NCBI GenBank assembly: GCA_938044055.1
Contig: CALIQO010000267.1
Location: 1-6,272, forward strand
Direction of reading: 5' to 3'
From: an uncultured Saprospiraceae bacterium
GTDB taxonomy: Bacteria > Bacteroidota > Bacteroidia > Chitinophagales > Saprospiraceae
Length of the DNA: 6,272 nucleotides
Shown here: positions 1-6,272 of the stretch, in pieces
How positions within the stretch are numbered: position 1 is the first letter of the stretch
Layout: every line of letters starts with the position of its first letter
Made by a program: the position numbers and the translations under genes
Notes under the pieces: model-generated
Database searches by the model: none
Seen by the model: the letters and a program-made list of their open reading frames with translations, nothing else
What the model was told of the DNA's origin: nothing

Positions 1-875
1 CGGCAATTGTACTCTATAACATATGGATTTCCATTGCAATTTATCAACCCAAAAAAAACGAAGCCATGGTAGGCTATTTTTTCTTTTTCAAGCCCTTTAA
101 TGGTTGGGTCTATGATTTCATCTATCACTTTCTTGCGGAATTCTCCAGTAAAGAAAGGGACCGGTGAAACGGCGCCCATGCCTCCTGTATTCAATCCTGT
201 ATCGCCCTCTCCGATTCGCTTGTAATCCTTCGCTTCAGGAAGCAGGAAATATTTCTTGCCATCTGTCAATACAAATACCGAGAATTCTATTCCATCCAAG
301 AAGTCCTCTATTACCACACGCTCAGAAGCTTGACCGAATTTTCCATTGAGCATTTCTTCTAGAGACTGTTTCGCCTCATCTGCATCCGATATTATAAGCA
401 CCCCTTTTCCTGCAGCAAGTCCATCTGCTTTTAATACATACGGTCCTTCAGTATCTTGGATGTGCTTTTTTCCTGCTTCAAGATTAGCAAGTGTATATTC
501 TCCATATCCAGCGGTAGGGATGTTGTGTCGTGACATGAAGGCCTTAGCATAAGCCTTGCTACCTTCCAGTTGAGCTCCTTCCTTACTCGGTCCGATAACT
601 TGTATATCAGATAACGCATCATCGGCATTAAAAAAATCATATATGCCTTGTACAAGAGGTGCTTCAGGCCCGACTAGAACAATAGAGATCTTATAAGTCA
701 GACATGCCTCTTTTATTCCTTGAAAATCGGAAACTCCGATAGGGAGATTCTGTCCATAAGATGTGGTTCCTGCATTTCCTGGAGCGATGTATAATGCATC
801 CAATTTAGGACTCTGGGCCAGTTTCCAGGCGAGGGTACATTCTCTGCCTCCACTACCTATAATAAGTATACGCAT
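1..875 (-). CDS. purD: Phosphoribosylamine-glycine ligase (GAR synthetase), 5' part, truncated by window edge
   Basis: This gene encodes the cytoplasmic ATP-dependent ligase that joins glycine to 5-phosphoribosylamine, the second step of de novo purine synthesis. The window holds 291 codons from an ATG at 875-873; the family is usually about 420-430 residues, so the C-terminal third lies beyond position 1. Visible motifs in order: N-domain loop GSGGRE (residues 7-12), APGNAGT (31-37), [10 protein letters not shown] (69-78), [17 protein letters not shown] (95-111), the ATP-grasp strand and glycine loop [13 protein letters not shown] (147-159), [13 protein letters not shown] (188-200), the substrate loop EAKDYKR with [13 protein letters not shown] (214-235), and EYNC at the cut end (288-291), where EYNCR is expected. 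Residue 13 is Cys (GREC), where GREH is near universal. The start is supported by motif spacing: the first glycine loop begins six residues after the Met. It is transcribed divergently from ruvA. Identification is secure. Confidence 0.97.
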   Translation of the reverse strand, partial: MRILIIGSGGRECTLAWKLAQSPKLDALYIAPGNAGTTSYGQNLPIGVSDFQGIKEACLTYKISIVLVGPEAPLVQGIYDFFNADDALSDIQVIGPSKEGAQLEGSKAYAKAFMSRHNIPTAGYGEYTLANLEAGKKHIQDTEGPYVLKADGLAAGKGVLIISDADEAKQSLEEMLNGKFGQASERVVIEDFLDGIEFSVFVLTDGKKYFLLPEAKDYKRIGEGDTGLNTGGMGAVSPVPFFTGEFRKKVIDEIIDPTIKGLEKEKIAYHGFVFFGLINCNGNPYVIEYNC

Positions 876-931
876 GTTCTTTATTTCTTGATTCTGCGGA
901 AGGCTGTTTCATCCGCTTTCCGCTCTATCGG

Positions 932-965
932 CAAATGTACTTAATCCTACTGTATCCATCCTCAA
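932..965 (-). promoter_or_regulatory. Predicted purD promoter (Bacteroidota-type)
   Basis: Read on the minus strand, TACATTTG (939-932) matches the Bacteroidota -7 consensus TAnnTTTG exactly. A TTG at 965-963 lies 23 bp upstream, at the long end of the reported spacing range for the -33 element. Transcription would begin near 925-928, giving a leader of about 50 nt before the purD ATG. The motif match is direct; function is inferred. Confidence 0.5.
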
Positions 966-1100
966 TGTTGAAGAGTCGAAAGTCTAATTAGTGGTAGTAT
1001 AACGCTTTCTTGAGCTCCTAATTGAGGAAATATCTAGGGTAAGAATGATCCAATTGACCCTTTAAAAGACAATAAAATGGGTGAAAAAACCAGAATTGGC

Positions 1101-1143
1101 ATATGTATTGCATTCTACATATTATTATTTTATTTAATATGTA
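1101..1143. repeat. Three copies of the heptamer ATATGTA upstream of and within the ruvA promoter
   Basis: ATATGTA occurs at 1101-1107 and 1137-1143, and its exact reverse complement TACATAT at 1116-1122. The first two sites form a perfect 7-bp inverted repeat with an 8-bp spacer. The second and third are 21 bp apart centre to centre, about two helical turns. The third copy lies in the spacer between the proposed -33 and -7 elements, where a bound protein would meet RNA polymerase. The repeats are seen directly; an operator role is inference, and the stretch is AT-rich, which raises the chance of coincidence. Confidence 0.45.
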
Positions 1144-1162
1144 ATTGATTTTAGTAGCTTTG
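1128..1162 (+). promoter_or_regulatory. Predicted promoter for ruvA (and probably sprA)
   Basis: TAGCTTTG at 1155-1162 matches the Bacteroidota -7 consensus TAnnTTTG exactly. A T-rich stretch (TTTTATTT, 1128-1135) sits 19 bp upstream in the -33 position but lacks the consensus G. The expected transcription start is near 1166-1170, about 40-45 nt before the ruvA GTG. The -7 box is embedded in a perfect palindrome, GTAGC-TTT-GCTAC (1154-1166). No better promoter was found before sprA, so this one may drive both genes. Confidence 0.5.
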
Positions 1163-1175
1163 CTACCTTAAATCG

Positions 1176-1195
1176 GAAATGATTAGCATCATTTC
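1176..1195 (+). promoter_or_regulatory. Perfect 8-bp stem-loop in the predicted ruvA leader
   Basis: GAAATGAT (1176-1183) and ATCATTTC (1188-1195) are exact reverse complements around the 4-nt loop TAGC. The structure lies between the predicted transcription start (about 1166-1170) and the GTG at 1211, leaving 15 nt free before the start codon. No T tract follows, so it does not look like an intrinsic terminator. It could be an mRNA-stabilising or translation-affecting leader hairpin, or an operator for a dimeric regulator. The role is unknown. Confidence 0.5.
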
Positions 1196-1210
1196 ATAAT
1201 CTGAATATCA

Positions 1211-1801
1211 GTGATAGCATATCTCAATGGAAAAATCGCCTTTAAGTCGCCTGCGTTCATATACGTAGATTGCAATGGGGTTGGTTACCACGTCAATATC
1301 AGCTTACATACTTACGCTCAGATTGAGCAAGTAGATCAAGTTAAGATTTTCACTTACCTGCATGTCAAGGAAGACAGCCATACTTTATATGGTTTCGGAA
1401 CGACTGCGGAGCGGGATGTCTTTATACACTTGATCTCAGTATCTGGTATCGGCCCTAATACAGGCAGAGTTATTCTATCATACATGAGTCCAGAAGAAGT
1501 GCAATCTGCCATTCTCCATGAGAATGTGGTTGCACTGAATAAGGTGAAAGGAGTAGGGCCGAAAACGGCAAAACGCATAATTCTTGATTTGAAAGACAAA
1601 GTAGCTAAAACAATAGGGGATATAAGTGGAATAACACCTATTGTCAACAATACCTTGAAGGATGAAGCGTTATCTGCTCTGGTTGCACTAGGATTTCCTA
1701 AAAACTCGATTCAGAAAACCATCGATAAGGTGGTGAAGGGTGATCCAGAAGTCAATAGTGTGGAGTCATTAATAAAGAAAGTTCTCAAGCAATTGTCTTG
1801 A
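1211..1801 (+). CDS. ruvA: Holliday junction branch migration complex subunit RuvA
   Basis: RuvA binds four-way DNA junctions as a tetramer and loads the RuvB motor for branch migration in recombinational repair. The 196-residue product is of normal family length and complete. Domain I (about 1-63, OB fold) contains NGVGYHV (22-28) and the acidic pin at E54-D55 in KEDSHTLYGF, equivalent to E. coli E55-D56. Domain II (about 64-130) has both helix-hairpin-helix motifs, VSGIGPNTGR (77-86) and VKGVGPKTAKR (112-122). Domain III (about 150-196), the RuvB-contact domain, contains DEALSALVALGF (151-162). The start is GTG; an in-frame TGA at 1202-1204 rules out a longer ORF, and there is no ATG before the conserved opening IAYLNGK. 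No Shine-Dalgarno sequence is seen, as is normal in Bacteroidota. sprA follows on the same strand after 42 bp at its longest start. Confidence 0.97.
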   Translation: MIAYLNGKIAFKSPAFIYVDCNGVGYHVNISLHTYAQIEQVDQVKIFTYLHVKEDSHTLYGFGTTAERDVFIHLISVSGIGPNTGRVILSYMSPEEVQSAILHENVVALNKVKGVGPKTAKRIILDLKDKVAKTIGDISGITPIVNNTLKDEALSALVALGFPKNSIQKTIDKVVKGDPEVNSVESLIKKVLKQLS

Positions 1802-1843
1802 GCGCAATCTTACGATTTAATATTCGTTATATGTGCATGTTTT

Positions 1844-4800
1844 ATGAAGCCTAGGAAGTTAAGAAGCGAAAGAATTGAGATAGGGCACGTAGTGGAAAGT
1901 GTTGGTTTAAAACGGTTTATGAGATTAATTTTAACTACAACAATTTTATCATTTTTCGTGGTTATCGGGTGGTCTTCCAGTGGAGGATACAACCTGCCGT
2001 CGCCGTATGATAACGTTGTAGCCGCTGCAGATACCATCCCTCTTAAGGATAGAAAGGATAATTTCGTCCTTGATCCTCAGAAAAATCCATTTGACATTAC
2101 GCCTTCGATCGTAGAGCAGAAAGTAGAATACGATCCTAAAACGGGTAATTACATCGTATTTGAGAAAATCGGAGATGAATACTATAGAACGCCTACCACA
2201 CTTACCTTTAAGGAATACCTAGAATGGCGATCTAAGCAAGAACAGCGAGATTATTTTCAACGGCTAGCTGGGATCAATACTGGGAAGAAAGGCGCTAAAG
2301 CCGTCATAGACCCCATGGAGCGGATCGATATACAGAAGAATCTTGTAGATCGACTCTTCGGAGGAACAGAAGTAGACATACAACCCCAGGGACAAGTAGA
2401 CTTGACCTTCGGGCTAGAGTATTATAAAAATGAAAACCCTAATATTCCGATTAACCAGCAGGCTCAAGGGCCGCTTTTAGATTTCGATATGGACATCGAG
2501 ATGTCCGTAGATGGTTCTATCGGGGAGAAACTGAATCTAGGATTTAATTTTGATACGCAGGCACAGTTTGACTTCGATCGGAAGATCAAGCTTGAGTATG
2601 ACAGTGAGCAATTCTCAGAAGATGACATCATTAAGAAGATAGAAGCCGGTAATGTCAGTCTCGACTTACCAGGAACACTGATTCAAGGGAATCAGAACCT
2701 ATTCGGTATAAAACTAGGGACACAATTCGGCCACTTGAAGTTACAAGCAATTGCTTCTCAGCAACGATCAGAGCGAGAAAACATCCGGATAGAAGATGGA
2801 GCAGCTGTACAGCAATACGAATTGAGACCAGACGAGTACGATGAGAACAGACACTTTTTCATCGGGCATTTTAATCGGAACACGTACGAAGACAACTTAA
2901 AGACCATTCCGTACATAGGAACATCCTTCCGCATATCTCGAATCGAAGTATGGATATCAGAGGATAGAACGGATTTCCAGCAAGGGAGTAAAATTATTGC
3001 TGCCATTGCTGATTTAGCAGAAGGAGATGCTGACAAATTTACAAACCAGAATGCAGCCTATGACCCTCCGCTTATACAAGACCAGATCTTGACTGGTGTC
3101 AATGGGGAGACCCTTGATGATAACAGAGTGAACCCATTGTATGAAGAACTGCTTCGGAATAAAGAGATAGATGACATAGACAAGACAGCGACGCTTCTTA
3201 AGTCAGAATATAGGATGCAGCAGACTCGAGATTTCGAGGTCTACCGTGGAAGGAAACTGAATCCGAGTGAATTTACCTATCACCCACAACTGGGAACGAT
3301 TTCTCTCAATAGCAGATTGAGACCGAATCAAGTACTCGGTGTATCTTATCAGTACTTCTATACGGCTAACTGTGATGAAGTCTATCAAGTAGGAGATATG
3401 TCTAGTGAAGGAGAAGGTAACTCAGAACTGAGAACTTCTACTGTCACTAATGAAGTAGAAAGCCCTAACCTTACTTTTGTCAAGCTGCTTAAGAGTACGA
3501 ATCAGAGAGTAGACATCTCAAGCTGGGATCTGATGATGAAGAATGTATATTCTCTTAATGCTTCTCAGTTGAATCCAGAAGACTTTGTTTTCGATATCTT
3601 TTTCGAAGACGACAACGATGGTTCTTTAAAGAAATTTTTGCCTTTTGAAGGATTGAGATATACCCCCCTTCTTAATGTGTTTAACCTGGATAACTTAAAT
3701 GCACTTGGTGACCCACAATCGGATGGAATATTCGATTTCGTTCCTGGGGTTACAGTAATTCCTAGGAACGGTGCCATTATTTTTCCTGTCCTTGAACCTT
3801 TCGGTCGGTCATTGAACGACCTCATTGATGACCCTGCATTAGTTGAGAGACTGGTGTATCAGGAACTATACGATACCACCATAATAGGAGCAAGAGAAGT
3901 TCTGGAGAAGAATAAATTCGTCATGAAAGGAGAGGTGAAGTCGGATTTTTCTGGGGAGATCAATCTCGGACCATTCGTTCCTCAAGGTTCTGTGCGGGTT
4001 TCTGCAGGTGGACGTAGTTTGGTAGAAAACCAAGATTATGAAATTGACTATTCTTTAGGAAAACTTAGAATAATCAATCCTGCTTACTTACAGCAAGGAA
4101 CACCAGTTAATGTTTCTTTCGAGAACAACGCCATCTTTAATTTGCAGCAGAAGACCATGCTAGGCTTACGGGCAGATTATGAAGTAGGGGATAAATTCAA
4201 TATCGGAGCAACCTTCTTGAGGTTATCAGAAAGACCATTTACCCAGAAGGTAAATCTAGGGGATGATCCGATTAACAATAGGGTGCTGGGTATGGATCTG
4301 AATTACAGTACAGAATCAACGGCCCTCACTAAGATGGTTGATAAGCTGCCTTTCTACAGCACGAAGGAAAAATCATTCGTTAATTTTTCTGCAGAAGGAG
4401 CAGTCCTTATTCCAGGTCATTCTGGAGCCATCAACCTATCAGACGACGACAGTGGGGTAGTAAGTATCGATGATTTTGAGGGGTCGGTAAGTGGTATCTT
4501 ACTAGGAAGCAGCAGGACGAACGATTGGGTTCTTGCTTCTGTACCTACTGTGAGAGAAGAATCAGACAATCTAGATTTATCATCTGGGGCGAATCGAGCC
4601 TTACTTAACTGGTATGTAATAGATAACAATGCTAGAAACGGCAATGACAATCAGAATGCTTATACCCGCCAAGTATTACAAGATGAATTGTTTAATAGAG
4701 ATGTAACCACAGGATTAAACAACCTCTTCACCTTTGATATGTCTTATTATCCGACGGAAAGAGGGCCTTACAACTTCGATACGCCAGGTGGAATCGCAGG

Positions 4801-6272
4801 TGTATCTGAAGGAGTAGAACTGAGTGATGATGGTCGAGAGATTAAATTAAAAGATCCTAAAAGTCGATGGGCTGGAATCATGCGTAGTTTTTCTAACACA
4901 GACTTTCAAGCGGCTAACTATGAATCCATAGAATTCTGGATGCTAAATCCATTTATGGAAAGACCGGATGGTATCGCACATCAAGTAGGAGAGGTAGGAG
5001 AGATTGTTTTTAATCTGGGTAATATCTCAGAGGATGTATTAAATGACAACAGACAGTTCTATGAGAACAGTATTCCCGTGGATGAGGACGCTGCTAACAC
5101 CCTAGTGCCATCAACCTGGGGTAGAGTTAGTAATATTGTACCTGTCGTAGATGGATTCGACAATACACAAGGGGCGATTCAAGATATAGGTTTTGATGGT
5201 CTGGATGATGCCTTAGAGAATGAATTTTATAGAGAATGGTTGCAAGAAATCGGAGCAACATTTCCAGTTCCTGCAGCTGTGCAGCAAGATCCAGCGAATG
5301 ACAATTATATCTATTTTAACGACAGCGATTTCGATGAAGGTGAGTTGTTGCTTACAAGAATGAAGGGATTCAATGGCCCAGAAGGAAACGCTCCCCTGAC
5401 CAACAGTCAACAAAATCCTGATGTAAACCCTAATGAAAGGAGAAGAGGTAATCCACGTCCAGATAAGGAAGACTTAAACAATAACCGATCTCTGGATGAA
5501 GCTGAAAATTATTATGAGTATAGATTATCTATAGCCAATGGAGGAGGAGAAATCGACGAGACTTCAACTACTTATATCCGTGAGGTAAGAGAGGTGAATG
5601 GGCAGAAGTGGTATAGGGTTAATATCCCTCTTGCAGAAGGAATGCCTGTCAACGATATACAAGGATTCCGATCCATCCAGTTTATGAGAATGTATATGGA
5701 AGGATTCTCATCAGCTAAAACTTTCCGTCTGGCAGAATTCCAACTTAGAAGAAACCAATGGAGAACCTTACCTGCTAAGTGTGGAACCGATACTGGATCA
5801 GATATTCCTTTCGTTCTTGACGATGTAGGAGTAGAAGAAAATTCTTCTAGAATGCCATTCAACTATAAGTCTCCTAAGGGTATCTTACAAGAGCGGGTCT
5901 TCCAGACTTTTCAGAATCTACTGCAAGATGAGAAGTCGCTGTCTATGGAGTTCTGCAACCTAGCAGATGAATGTGAAGCTTCAATCTATAAGTTAACTCA
6001 ATTAGACCTTACCTATTATAAGAAATTGCAGATGTTTGTCCATGCAGAAGCTGTGGAACAAGATCCTGATTTAAAAGATGGAGATGTATCGATCTTTATC
6101 CGATTAGGGAAAGATTTCGAGAGAAACTACTATGAGTATGAGATCCCCCTTATCCTGTCAAAGGAAGAAGACGGAGCAGCAGTAATTGAAAATATATGGC
6201 CAGATTCTAATTTCGTAAATTTTGAAATGGATATTCTTCCGCAGCTTAAGTTGATGAGACACGATGCTGGTG
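1844..6272 (+). CDS. sprA: SprA/Sov, outer-membrane translocon of the type IX secretion system, 5' part, truncated by window edge
   Basis: SprA (Sov in Porphyromonas) is the very large 36-strand outer-membrane barrel through which type IX substrates leave the cell; in gliding species it is needed for adhesin export. The frame is open for 1476 codons with no stop; the family usually exceeds 2000 residues, so the C-terminal part is missing. Numbering is from the ATG at 1844. Family segments recognised: LTFKEYLEW (120-128), GEKLNLGFNFDT (227-238), KIEAGNVSLDLPGTLI (about 264-279), WDLMMKN (561-567), FENNA (759-763), DDFEGS (876-881), YYPTERGPYN (968-977) and NGPEGN (1177-1182). A hydrophobic signal-peptide core spans about 28-43. 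The outermost ATG is reported so that no coding sequence is lost; the ATG at 1919 (Met26) would give a more usual signal peptide and may be the true start. The frame equals that of ruvA and stays open back to the ruvA stop, but no upstream ATG is in frame. There is no terminator after ruvA, so co-transcription is likely. Confidence 0.96.
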   Translation, partial: MKPRKLRSERIEIGHVVESVGLKRFMRLILTTTILSFFVVIGWSSSGGYNLPSPYDNVVAAADTIPLKDRKDNFVLDPQKNPFDITPSIVEQKVEYDPKTGNYIVFEKIGDEYYRTPTTLTFKEYLEWRSKQEQRDYFQRLAGINTGKKGAKAVIDPMERIDIQKNLVDRLFGGTEVDIQPQGQVDLTFGLEYYKNENPNIPINQQAQGPLLDFDMDIEMSVDGSIGEKLNLGFNFDTQAQFDFDRKIKLEYDSEQFSEDDIIKKIEAGNVSLDLPGTLIQGNQNLFGIKLGTQFGHLKLQAIASQQRSERENIRIEDGAAVQQYELRPDEYDENRHFFIGHFNRNTYEDNLKTIPYIGTSFRISRIEVWISEDRTDFQQGSKIIAAIADLAEGDADKFTNQNAAYDPPLIQDQILTGVNGETLDDNRVNPLYEELLRNKEIDDIDKTATLLKSEYRMQQTRDFEVYRGRKLNPSEFTYHPQLGTISLNSRLRPNQVLGVSYQYFYTANCDEVYQVGDMSSEGEGNSELRTSTVTNEVESPNLTFVKLLKSTNQRVDISSWDLMMKNVYSLNASQLNPEDFVFDIFFEDDNDGSLKKFLPFEGLRYTPLLNVFNLDNLNALGDPQSDGIFDFVPGVTVIPRNGAIIFPVLEPFGRSLNDLIDDPALVERLVYQELYDTTIIGAREVLEKNKFVMKGEVKSDFSGEINLGPFVPQGSVRVSAGGRSLVENQDYEIDYSLGKLRIINPAYLQQGTPVNVSFENNAIFNLQQKTMLGLRADYEVGDKFNIGATFLRLSERPFTQKVNLGDDPINNRVLGMDLNYSTESTALTKMVDKLPFYSTKEKSFVNFSAEGAVLIPGHSGAINLSDDDSGVVSIDDFEGSVSGILLGSSRTNDWVLASVPTVREESDNLDLSSGANRALLNWYVIDNNARNGNDNQNAYTRQVLQDELFNRDVTTGLNNLFTFDMSYYPTERGPYNFDTPGGIAGVSEGVELSDDGREIKLKDPKSRWAGIMRSFSNTDFQAANYESIEFWMLNPFMERPDGIAHQVGEVGEIVFNLGNISEDVLNDNRQFYENSIPVDEDAANTLVPSTWGRVSNIVPVVDGFDNTQGAIQDIGFDGLDDALENEFYREWLQEIGATFPVPAAVQQDPANDNYIYFNDSDFDEGELLLTRMKGFNGPEGNAPLTNSQQNPDVNPNERRRGNPRPDKEDLNNNRSLDEAENYYEYRLSIANGGGEIDETSTTYIREVREVNGQKWYRVNIPLAEGMPVNDIQGFRSIQFMRMYMEGFSSAKTFRLAEFQLRRNQWRTLPAKCGTDTGSDIPFVLDDVGVEENSSRMPFNYKSPKGILQERVFQTFQNLLQDEKSLSMEFCNLADECEASIYKLTQLDLTYYKKLQMFVHAEAVEQDPDLKDGDVSIFIRLGKDFERNYYEYEIPLILSKEEDGAAVIENIWPDSNFVNFEMDILPQLKLMRHDAG
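1919..1987 (+). other. SprA signal peptide region and alternative start
   Basis: From the in-frame ATG at 1919 the protein reads Met-Arg, then a hydrophobic stretch LILTTTILSFFVVIGW, then a small-residue segment SSSGG. This is the layout of a Sec signal peptide with a short basic n-region, expected for an outer-membrane barrel protein. AAAA precedes this ATG by a few bases, in line with the A-rich start regions of Bacteroidota. Starting at 1844 would add 25 mixed-charge residues. The cleavage site cannot be fixed by eye. Confidence 0.6.
5471..5506 (+). other. EF-hand-like calcium-loop pattern within SprA
   Basis: SprA residues 1210-1221 (from the 1844 start) read D-L-N-N-N-R-S-L-D-E-A-E. This fits the 12-residue EF-hand loop pattern: acid or amide at positions 1, 3 and 5, Ser at 7, an aliphatic at 8, Asp at 9 and Glu at 12. 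Position 6 is Arg where Gly is usual. The segment follows NGPEGN and precedes a Tyr-rich strand. Calcium binding is inferred from the pattern alone. Confidence 0.4.

Larger units (their letters stand above)
876..1210. other. Divergent intergenic region between purD and ruvA
   Basis: This 335-bp gap separates the purD start from the ruvA start and holds no credible gene. It carries an outward-facing promoter at each side (932-965 minus, 1128-1162 plus), three ATATGTA copies (1101-1143) and a leader stem-loop (1176-1195). Between about 966 and 1100 I see nothing beyond a 5-bp dyad (AGGGT 1036-1040, ACCCT 1057-1061) that is too short to interpret. No tRNA, riboswitch-like fold or terminator with a T tract was recognised. 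Confidence 0.8.

Noticed and set aside
164..655. Small ORFs of 61-74 codons on both strands within purD
   Set aside because: They lie in other frames of a well-conserved purD, show no family resemblance, and have the low-quality composition expected of shadow frames.
1036..1061. AGGGT/ACCCT inverted repeat in the intergenic region
   Set aside because: Five-base arms with a 16-base spacer are easily found by chance; neighbouring bases do not extend the pairing.
1176..1195. Leader stem-loop read as an intrinsic terminator
   Set aside because: The stem is AT-rich and no T tract follows, and it lies after the predicted ruvA promoter and before ruvA, where a constitutive terminator makes little sense.
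1354..1650. 98-codon minus-strand ORF opposite ruvA
   Set aside because: It is fully antisense to conserved helix-hairpin-helix coding sequence and resembles no protein I know.
1793..1818. Possible sprA promoter: TTG at 1793-1795 and TACGATTT at 1811-1818
   Set aside because: The -7 candidate departs from TAnnTTTG at key positions and the 15-bp spacing is too short.
1810..2037. 75-codon minus-strand ORF over the sprA start
   Set aside because: It is antisense to the sprA signal peptide and N-terminus, with no promoter and no recognisable family.
2758..5862. Several 61-96 codon minus-strand ORFs opposite sprA
   Set aside because: The long intact sprA frame explains this DNA; the opposite frames are scattered, short and unrelated to known families.

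Overview
The window looks like chromosomal DNA from a member of the Bacteroidota. Three things point there: a SprA/Sov-type protein, which is specific to the type IX secretion/gliding system of that phylum; a PurD whose substrate loop reads [19 protein letters not shown], the form I associate with Bacteroidota; and two intergenic promoters carrying the phylum's -7 box TAnnTTTG, with no Shine-Dalgarno sequence before the genes. I cannot name the genus from the sequence.

Layout. Positions 1-875 (minus strand) hold the first 291 codons of purD (phosphoribosylamine-glycine ligase, purine synthesis), cut by the left edge. Positions 876-1210 are a divergent intergenic region with a predicted purD promoter (932-965, minus) and a predicted ruvA promoter (1128-1162, plus). 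The ruvA side is rich in short dyads and repeats: three copies of ATATGTA, a palindrome around the -7 box, an 8-bp perfect stem-loop in the predicted leader, and a small palindrome over the start codon. Positions 1211-1801 hold a complete ruvA (196 aa) that starts with GTG. Positions 1844-6272 hold the first 1476 codons of sprA, in frame with no stop, cut by the right edge; by family length roughly 60% of the gene is present.

How the genes relate. ruvA and sprA lie on the same strand, 42 bp apart at the longest sprA start, with no terminator and no convincing promoter between them, so sprA is probably read from the ruvA promoter. The products act in unrelated processes: RuvA in Holliday-junction branch migration with RuvB, and SprA as the giant outer-membrane translocon of type IX secretion. 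The pairing is therefore one of transcription or ancestry, not function. purD is divergent and is ordinary housekeeping.

I found no mobile element, CRISPR array, RNA gene or wholly new system. The points most worth a second look are the dense set of dyads in the ruvA leader, a loop in SprA that fits the EF-hand calcium-binding pattern, a cysteine in place of the usual histidine in the N-terminal GGREH motif of PurD, and the uncertain sprA start.
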